A stretch of DNA of 64,000 nucleotides, from positions 174,270,019 through 174,334,018 of the forward strand of contig NC_030677.2 in NCBI RefSeq assembly GCF_000004195.4. Direction: 5' to 3'. Numbering within the stretch: the stretch's first letter is position 1; each line of letters begins with the position of its first letter. The notes beneath the pieces were generated by a model. It was not told where the DNA came from. It searched no databases and saw only the letters and a list, made by a program, of their open reading frames with translations. Of this stretch, positions 56,620 through 64,000 are shown piece after piece. Both the position numbers and the translations under genes were made by a program. Origin of the DNA: Xenopus tropicalis. Taxonomy: Eukaryota; Chordata; Amphibia; Anura; Pipidae.

Positions 56620-58327
56620 ACAGTAAAGTGATTTCCTAGTGATATGCAGTAAAATCCTTCTCAGTAATTAAAATAAGATCTAAAGCTTGTCAAAGTATTA
56701 TGGTAAAAAAAAGCTTTACCTTTTAGTGCTTTTAGTGTACTGAACCAGCCCATAGCAGTCAATATACATGCCTCCACAATACGTCTGCAGAAATGTCCTT
56801 TTCTTTCTTTAGTAATGATCGCAAATGCATGCTGCAGAATGTTCAGCTAAGTATCCATGCATAATTTCCATGAATTGATTACTTATCAGCCGTGTAACTA
56901 GGGGATTTAATTCGTGCCTGGTAGTAAGGGGGGGATTTGGCATCCTTACTCTGCATTCAATTTAGGAGCCCAAATAGGGATGCATAAAAAGTCAAATAGG
57001 TTTTTAGTACTGGATACAATTTAAGTCTTCATTCTTTATGGCAAATTAGCACTTAATTTAGCTGTGTTTTGCATATTGCTACATGAATGCAATTTAATAG
57101 ATAATTAGCCATTTAACACACAGATGTTGTCTGTGTTTAGTTTTTCAAGGATGCAGTGTTAACTCTAGCTGCTGGGTTATATTCAAAGCACTGCTGCCCT
57201 GTAGCATGCATTTTAAAGGTGTTCCTGTGTAAAGAATACAGTTATTTATTTTATTGTATGAGACGGATCAAACCTGCAGTAAGAGTGAGATTTCATCCAC
57301 ACAATTTTAGGTATCATATGATCCCTGTATAACTGAAATATAAGTTGACTCAATTGCCCCTTCACCTGGTTTACAGGGAAATTAGAGGCAGCCGTTATAC
57401 ATGAAATGTGTTAACAAATTTGCTTTTGGATAGTAAGGATGCCCACCAACAGTGCATACATTAGTGTCTACATGAGTGTTTAAATGGCAAAACTTGATAG
57501 AGATAGAGATAACTCTTCCTACACTCAGGACCAGTGGATTCCGGCCTTAGATTAAAAAAAATATGATATAAGTTGGCACTGCAGTTTCCCAAAATTCACT
57601 TTCCTTAGTAGTTTTGTATTTTTTTCACTCATATTCCGCGGCAAGACATTACGCAACCCTGGATATTTTCTTTTCTTTTTTTTGCCTTGGCATTTGAAGC
57701 TATTGATGTGCTTGTAGGAAAGAAGAAACAGTTGGTGTTGTAATATCCAGAAACTGAAGATGTGGATTACTTATGGAAAAAAGCAATTACATTTAATTTT
57801 TTACCCAAAGAATTCTTAAAATGTGGTAAATGCTGTATTTAGTTCAAAAGTCTGTTCATAAAGCAGTGGAATTATATGGAAACAGTGCGGCTTTGACAAA
57901 TACTGCCAGTTACTGACATCTGCATATAAACCACTTGTTCACGTTTTCCTTTAACGCCTTTTTTGAATCAAACACACAGAACTCTCTGAATGAGTTCTCT
58001 TTACATTTTGGCAAGGATAAGAGAAGGTCCAGAGCATTACAATGAATGGTGGAACATTGCGTGTTTCAAGCTTTGTGGCATCAGAATGAACTTATTTTGA
58101 AGAACTTAACTCTTGTCTTTCTTATCTTAGCAAGAATCCTTTGTAACATTTTGGATATTAAAGCTTGGCATGCAATCACTGTGGCCATAAGTACATACAA
58201 TTGTTTCTGTACTTTTGAATTAGGGGGCCCATTCAAATATGAAATTGTAGATGACATTTTAAATAGTTCCTCCAGATCTTTTCTGCAAGATATCTTACAC
58301 CTGGTTTATCCTTTTTTGTTATGCAAA
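56620..58327. other. Unannotated DNA
   Basis: No gene or repeat recognised. Confidence 0.4.
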
Positions 58328-58611
58328 ATAATTGGGACCTGAGGTTTTCCAGATAAGGAAACTTTAAGTAATTTGTATTACCCTGCTTTAAGTATCCAAC
58401 ATTTTTTTTAAAGATTAAATAAGGATAGGATTGCATAGGATTGTTTTGCCTCAAATAAGGATTAATTATATCTTAGTTGGGATCAAGTACAAGGTACTGT
58501 TTTATTATTACAGAGAAAAGGGAAATCAATTTTCCAAAATGATTTGATTAAAATGAATGAAGGACTTCCCCTAATCCAGAGCTTTTGGGATAACGGGTCC
58601 TATACCTGTAC
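58328..58611 (+). mobile_element. CAGGTATGGGACC MITE, copy 9
   Basis: Left end TTGGGACCTGAGGTTTTCCA, middle TATCTTAGTTGGGATCAAGT, right end GGGTCCTATACCTGTA. Somewhat diverged. The 58046-58342 and 58233-58454 frames overlap its left end and are not convincing. Confidence 0.85.
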
Positions 58612-58879
58612 TTGAAAAATATATTGAACCAATAAATGATCTAAGCCAAAATTAGATGTCAACAAGAAAACATATTGTACATGTGGGGCTGACACCATTT
58701 TAAATAAACACATTGTTTGCATTGTGCAAATAAGGTTTATCTTTTGGCACACAGTTGCAGACACCGCAATCCCATACCATTAGCCGGAAGCCAAAAATAA
58801 TAAAAATAATAGCCACAATGCTCCATAAATCTAATCAGAATCGTAAAGTACTTGTTTTGTAGAAATTTTACATGTTTCA

Positions 58880-58960
58880 ACCTAAGTTGCTCTTTGACAC
58901 ATCCTTAAGAATGGAGGGTGTGCCCCCTGAAATGTCGATACGAGGTTATAATAAATGGGG
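58880..58960 (+). mobile_element. Penelope-like relic with hammerhead-like core
   Basis: CTTAAGA (58904-58910) is followed by an imperfect GGAGGG...CCCCCT stem and then GAAATGTCGATACG from 58929. This echoes the CUGA-GA, stem, GAAAC-GUCG order of hammerhead-bearing Penelope-like ends, with mutations in the core. Too short and decayed to assign firmly. Confidence 0.3.
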
Positions 58961-59392
58961 TAAGCTCCCCAACTGCATAAAAGTGCATATGTGCGCCTCC
59001 ATTTTAACATTTACATCTAAGTCACACTTGACAAAACATATTTGGCTTAAGAAATGTTGTGCCAATAAATATAAGAGGCTAGTTATATTAACTAGACGTT
59101 CTCTTTTTTACTGTATTTGCTAATCAGCAGCACATTAGCCCTGTGTCTACAAGGATAATGAATTACTTGTGTGACTTGTGATAACTTGTGTCTTCTGTTC
59201 CCAGTGTTGCCTTTTTTTTTTCTACTTTTTTGGCAAGAATTTTAGACAAAAATTTTATTTTATTCTTTTTAATGTGAACTGATAAATGCAAATTCTCATG
59301 TCGCCTTCTTCACTAGTAAATCCACCTACATTTTTGGGATTGCCCCAGAAATTTTAAAAATTACGGATTTCTTGTTTGTAGGAACTGCACAA

Positions 59393-59788
59393 TGGTCAGA
59401 TTTATCAAAGTTTATATTTTTATTTTTAGTGTTTCAATTTTTTTTTTTTTAGCTAAAACTCATGAACTTGAATGATAACTTTAAATCAAGTACTGTATTA
59501 AGCTACAAAAACTTAAATGTAAAACTTTAACATATAAAAGCTTGTGAGGTCACAGGGAAATCGATGGGAGGTATCCTAGGCAAAATTAAGACTATTTTTT
59601 AAATTTTTAAAGGTTTTTTTTGAGCTTACAAACACACAAATTCAAGGTATTTGACTTTAATCAGTCAAGTTATTCAGGTTCTGATTTTTTAATAAATAAG
59701 TGTATATTCAAATTTTTTTTAAATTGTGAGTTTATTCGAAGTAAAAAAAAAAACCTCACAAATTCAAATTTTGATAAATATGCCTCTA
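59393..59788. mobile_element. Possible TTTATCAA-type MITE
   Basis: TCAGATTTATCAAAGTTTAT on the left pairs partly with AATTTTGATAAATATGCCTC on the right. The interior is very AT-rich with several runs of T and A. No sure duplication. Confidence 0.45.
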
Positions 59789-60109
59789 TGAGACTTGAAA
59801 CTGCTTAATGATTTTTCAATCTCAGTAGCTTTGCAATGAGCATATGGTTTCCACGTGAATTTCATAACATTTTAAAAATTAAAAACTTGTAACAACAATG
59901 TTTTCTAATAAAAAATGAATATAATTTTATTTTACATATATCACCATATACCATTCATTCATTTGTGTGCAATAAATGGAATAAGCCACCCATGAAAATT
60001 TTCCGTAAGCCATTAACAGTATCATTTTTATATCAATTTTTTTTACTACATTAAAAATAGTTATGTTTTCTTACAAATGTCATCTATTACTCATCATTAT
60101 ATTGTCAAA

Positions 60110-60613
60110 CTTCTGCCACAGTTACAGCTTTGAAGCTACACCCCCCAATTTTGAATAAGATAATCATGGGGTCACCCTGATTGAAACAGCGACATTTGTT
60201 GGATGACCCCAAAGTGGGAGGGACCAACAATAGCCAAACAAATTCCACTCATTGACTTTAATAGGGAAATTGAAACTGCTGCCAATCTTACAGCTTTAAG
60301 GCTACACTCAAACTTGAATCACATAGTCATGGGGTCAGCCTGAATGGAAATTATATTTGTTGCATGCCCAAAAGTGGGTGGAGCTATGGACAGCCAATCA
60401 AATCCCACTCATTGACTTTAATAGGGAAATTGAAACTGCTGCCAATCTTACAGCTTTAAGGCTACACTCAAACTTGAATCACATAGTCATGGGGTCAGCC
60501 TGAATGGAAATGATATTTGTTGCATGCCCAAAAGTGGGTGGAGCTATGGACAGCCAATTAAATTTTACCTTTTGACTTTTAGTGGAGGATATTAAACAGG
60601 CTGCCATTCTCAC
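60110..60613. repeat. 160-bp satellite, three copies plus partial
   Basis: The period is 160: AACTTGAATCACATAGTCAT occurs at 60311 and 60471, and ATAGGGAAATTGAAACTGCT at 60261 and 60421. The two right-hand copies are nearly identical, while the first (from about 60110) is more diverged. A fourth begins at about 60597 (GGCTGCCATTCTCACAG) and is cut by the adjoining inverted-repeat element. The small minus frame at 60479-60697 is a shadow. Confidence 0.92.
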
Positions 60614-61697
60614 AGTAAGTGCATCATCATCTTTCATGTTATCAAACAACAAACAAAAAAACATATTGTGAGCCAAATGATAAAGTGTATCTGCCATGTG
60701 TGTTTAACTATTGCCATTCCAGGGACTAGAGTCTTTTTGAGCCCTATGTTTGCATCTCTGCTTCTGCCTTCCCATATGGTGAAAAATATCAAGAGTAGAT
60801 TAAGATGTTTTTTTCTCATATATTTGTGCCATTATTGTCTGGTTTTCCCTTGTTTTTGTTCTCACATATCAGTCCAAACTGTTTATCTGTAACATCTGTA
60901 ATGTGCAGCACTTGGTATTTAGATATCAAACCTCGACCTCGTAATAACTTAGGGTTTCATGAAGCCCAATTGCTCTTGCAATTGTCTCGACTTTTATAGA
61001 AAGTAGGGATGTTTCCATTGATTCACATGGACAATTTCTAATTTCTAATACTAAAGCATTATTTGCATCAGTTTCCAGTTTATTTAAATGAGAAAATATT
61101 TTAGAAGTATCTTTGCTGTCTCTAGGGTACCATTACTTCAATCATTTTTTTAATTGTGCTTGAGAGAGAACATTTCTGACCATTATCCTATCATCATAAC
61201 ATCTGCCTAAAGAATGCTTCCTTAATTAATGGTAAGACATTCTCAAATTCAATAAATATATAGTTGTTTCATTTACCAGTGGACACACTAATGTATCTGC
61301 TACCCTCAAATGTTATTTTTTTTCTAAGCTACTGTTCAGTTGATTTTATGGAAGCAGCTTCACTCTTGAAAGCTTTTTCCATAAATATGTTTGAAGGCTT
61401 CTAGATTATGTCATTGTTGTCTCCACACTTTTCAAAATAATGTATGCCTTATGTTTATTATAGACTGTAAATGTTCAGAAAACAATGACTGAGATAAAGA
61501 AAATATATGAGTAAAAAAACATCTAAATCTCCTTTTGATTTTTTTTTGCAGAAGCAGAGATGCAAAGATAGGGCTCAAATAAAGACTCTAGTACCTGGAA
61601 TGGCAATAGTTAAACACGCATGGCAGATATACTTTATCATTTGGCTCACAATATGTTTGTTTGTTTGTTGTTTGATAACATGAAAGATGATGATGCA
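60614..61697. mobile_element. Element with ~210-bp terminal inverted repeats
   Basis: The left arm (60614-60828) and right arm (about 61495-61697) are inverted copies. AAGTGCATCATCATCTTTCA pairs with TGAAAGATGATGATGCACTT, AAATGATAAAGTGTATCTGC with its inverse, ACTATTGCCATTCCAGG with its inverse, GCATCTCTGCTTCTGC with GCAGAAGCAGAGATGC, and TAAGATGTTTTTTTCTCATA with its inverse. The roughly 670-base centre has no recognised coding sequence. The left end interrupts a satellite unit; the satellite does not resume on the right. Family unassigned. Confidence 0.82.
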
Positions 61698-62394
61698 CTT
61701 TGGATCAGTTTCCAGCATTTTATAAATTGACAGTATTGTTTCTTCAATTGCAGCATTTTGTAGAAATAACATTTTGAAGGGCAGGCGCAATCTTGCCGCG
61801 GTTTTAAGACATTTATATTCTTTGTAGGCTATCAGGGCGTGTCCATTTTAGACAATGTTTTTTGTGCTTTTACTTCAAATACAGGGGCACAGGGTATAAA
61901 AAGTTTTTAATCTGTGGTTAGTAAAAAACCTAAAACTTCCAGTTGATAACACATAATAAAAAGGAAATTTACTTTTGTTCTGCTACTGAGTAAAATGTAG
62001 GGTTTTTTAAAAAGTGTACGTTGTAGGTTTAGTATACATACTTTTTGGAAAATATTTTTTTTTAGGGTTTATGTAATACCAAGAGCAAAGTGTGCTACAA
62101 TTCTTATCACCTATAGAAACCAATCAGAGGGTAGCATTTACTGGTTATCTGGTTAAAAGCAAGAATTTTATTGGTTGCTATGGGTTACTGCTCCTGGGCA
62201 AATGTAGTGCCTTTTATTACATATGGGGGTTAGTTCCTTAAGGGCATAGATTAGGGCATTATGTATTCTGCTAAATAAACAGAGCAGAAATGGTTGTCTT
62301 TTAAAATGATATTAAATCATTACTGCTCTCAATTTATTCCTTTAAGAATTAAATGTGTAAGTGTGTTAAGGAGCACCCTATATGGCTTAATTCA
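61698..62394. other. Unannotated DNA
   Basis: No gene or repeat recognised. Confidence 0.4.
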
Positions 62395-63395
62395 GAAGTG
62401 AACAAGTTAATAGGAAGAAAAGGAAAATATTTAAAAACTACAACTACAAGGGGACACAGCTGCTTTTAGTGAATATTAAGTCTATAGTATGTGGTGTAAA
62501 ACAACAATCAGTAAGGCAAAGATAAAACCATGAGGAATGCATTGTGGCACAGGCTAAGACTAACCCCCCAAAAAATGTAAGGATTGCAAATGTGTTTAAT
62601 CAGTTATTTTCTTCAGTGTATGCAACAGAGGAGACATACAAGCCCCACCTATAGGGGCACAGATGGCTCAGCTCATTCAAGTCAGTGGTGACAGAGGATA
62701 TGGTACATAAAGGTTTACTCACAATAAATGTTAATGAGGCACTAGAGCCTGATGGAATGCACCCTGAGATACTTAATTTTGTCTGGTATGAAACCTTTGG
62801 ATTGGAGAAAAGCTTGTGGGCAACTTATTTGAAGGTTATTTTGAATGGTATTATGAGTTAAAATCAGCATGGCCTTATGAAGAAAGTTGTTCTGTTGGGG
62901 TTGCTTATGCTGAAGAAGAGGTGCTTATTGGGGTATATTATAACTGTATAAATATATAAGGGGATCATATAATAATCTCTCTAATGTTCCCAGCAGTTAC
63001 CAGGACATCTATACTGATTTGATAAAAGCAGATTTCCTCTTAATATTTGGAAACACTTTTTTACAGTGAGCTGTAAAGTTGTGGAATTCTCTCCCTGAAC
63101 TAGTCGTACTGGCTGATACATTAGATAGCTTCAAGTAGGGATTGGATTTAGCAAGTGAAGGATTTAGCAAGTGAAGGAATACAGGGTTACTGAAAAAGCC
63201 CTCAGTACGAAGTAGACCAAGGGACTGTTCTTGGTTAGGAATTATTTTTTTCCCTTTTGAGGCAAATTGGAGAGGCTTCAAATTTTTTTTACCTTTCTCT
63301 GAATCAAACAGCAGTTTGACTGGTTATAAATACACAAAGGTTGAACTTAATGGGCATGTGTCTTTTTTCAATCTAAATGACTACGTTAAACATAT
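62395..63395 (+). pseudogene. CR1-type LINE, heavily decayed and internally deleted
   Basis: A plus-strand relative of the element at 3719-5888. Matching stretches include AGTTAATAGGAAGAAAAGGA, CAATCAGTAAGGCAAAGATA, TTTTCTTCAGTGTATGCAAC, AGAGCCTGATGGAATGCACC (the decayed PGPDG region) and ATCAGCATGGCCTTATGAA (the QHG motif). The catalytic core is then deleted, and similarity resumes at TATATAAGGGGATCATATAA, ending near AGGTTGAACTTAATGG. Frameshifts and stops abound. The much greater decay shows an older insertion than the first copy. Confidence 0.85.
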
Positions 63396-63679
63396 CTTCT
63401 TCTATGCAGTTTTGTTTTTAAATTCAAAACATGCTTGTTTCACATTTTTTTTCCTCGTTGTTTTTTTTTGCAATAAAACCATCCATTCCATATGCATTTA
63501 CACCTGTAATATGCAGAAATATGTAGACATTTATTTACATACAGTATATATAAAAGCAAGAGCACAGGCACAACAATTAGCAATTTTTGTGTTGTTTCTG
63601 TCTCCTTTACAATACTTTGGAATTCTAGCACATACTAAACACAAGAGTGGTAGTGCTAAATACAAATACAATGTTAGTG

Positions 63680-63985
63680 TCAAGGATCTACAACAAGTAT
63701 ACAATCAGCTATACTGCACAAAGCAGAAAATAGTGTGTAGTTATTTGTATCACTGACAGGGATGAAAGGTAAAGTCATATCTTTGTACACTCCAATAACG
63801 CAGTTAATAACAAAGAAAATCAATGCAAAGAAAGGTATGAGTGATTTTATCAAATACCCATTTATGTAACGTAACCATTTACAGCTGAAGTTTCTCTTTT
63901 TGTCATTGATATCCACTTGTTGATTGCATTTAATAGTACAGCCAAGCATTGTAGTACTGTATTTTCTTACTGTCAAGAACATCAC
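63680..63985 (-). other. Weak candidate transmembrane exon
   Basis: A 101-codon minus-strand frame at the window edge. It contains one clear hydrophobic segment (about residues 48-66, SLIPFFALIFFVINCVIGVY) followed by TLPFIPVSDT. The hydrophobic helix plus PF.P..SDT faintly recalls the N-terminus of DRAM/TMEM150-type membrane proteins, where a helix is followed by a PYISDTG-like motif. No good splice sites or start context are visible, the length is within chance, and the antisense frame 63316-63756 is also open. I include it only because it is the least random-looking host frame. Confidence 0.15.
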
Positions 63986-64000
63986 AGTGCTCGGGAAATA

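Noticed and set aside
63316..63756. 146-codon plus-strand frame
   Set aside because: It starts in the 3' tail of the decayed CR1 copy and continues into unrelated AT-rich sequence; no domain.
1..64000. Search for a novel multi-gene system, retroviral provirus, tRNA or rRNA genes
   Set aside because: No clustered coding frames, no long terminal repeats with gag/pol/env order, no cloverleaf with A/B boxes that I could support, and no rRNA-like sequence were seen.

Overview
The window is vertebrate nuclear DNA, almost certainly from the frog genus Xenopus. The species is not decidable from the sequence alone, though X. tropicalis fits well. The evidence is the repeat content: many T2-type MITEs with TTAA-flanked TTAAAGG termini, a CR1 LINE whose 3' end matches frog copies, L2-type LINE tails, and about nine copies of a frog inverted-repeat family ending in CAGGTATGGGACC. 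The bulk is AT-rich and nothing resembles bacterial or viral gene organisation.

I find no host protein-coding gene that I can support, and no tRNA, rRNA or known ncRNA gene. The window reads as a gene desert or a large intron. The only long convincing reading frame is the reverse transcriptase of a 5'-truncated CR1 LINE on the minus strand (about 3.72-5.89 kb). Other coding relics are a Tc1/mariner transposase fragment (12.76-12.96 kb), a badly decayed second CR1 copy (62.4-63.4 kb) and a doubtful L1-like LINE C-terminus (55.1-56.3 kb). One short minus-strand frame at the right edge (63.68-63.99 kb) could be a transmembrane exon, but the support is weak.

Layout. 0-3.7 kb: a T2 MITE end, a TA microsatellite and otherwise unannotated DNA. 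3.7-5.9 kb: CR1. 6.7-7.5 kb: a CAGGTATGGG element and a T2-type MITE. 8.9-11.1 kb: a MITE, a Penelope-like relic and a strongly palindromic element. 12.2-15.8 kb: a Tc1 relic, a 301-bp palindromic MITE, a 670-bp fold-back element and an L2 tail. 16.2-21.5 kb: T2 MITEs, including two pairs that abut at one shared TTAA. 22.6-27.5 kb: the most intricate part, with a hAT element inside a T2 MITE, an L2 tail, and a T2 MITE split by a Harbinger-like element carrying nine 52-bp tandem units and a 61-bp exact copy of sequence 4.3 kb away. 28.2-32.7 kb: T2 MITEs, a CpG-rich palindromic MITE, and a second Harbinger-like element with the same 52-bp array. 34.8-38.3 kb: MITEs, a small hAT and a 21-bp minisatellite. 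38.3-52.8 kb: mostly unannotated, with scattered MITEs. 53.6-54.6 kb: two hAT elements side by side, one holding a T2 MITE. 60.1-61.7 kb: a 160-bp satellite followed by a long inverted repeat.

The elements do not form a gene system. What ties the window together is transposon history: repeated nesting with readable target-site duplications gives a relative order of insertions. I did not find evidence for a previously undescribed biological system. The best leads are the 61-bp exact duplication, the paired 52-bp arrays and the shared-TTAA MITE pairs.
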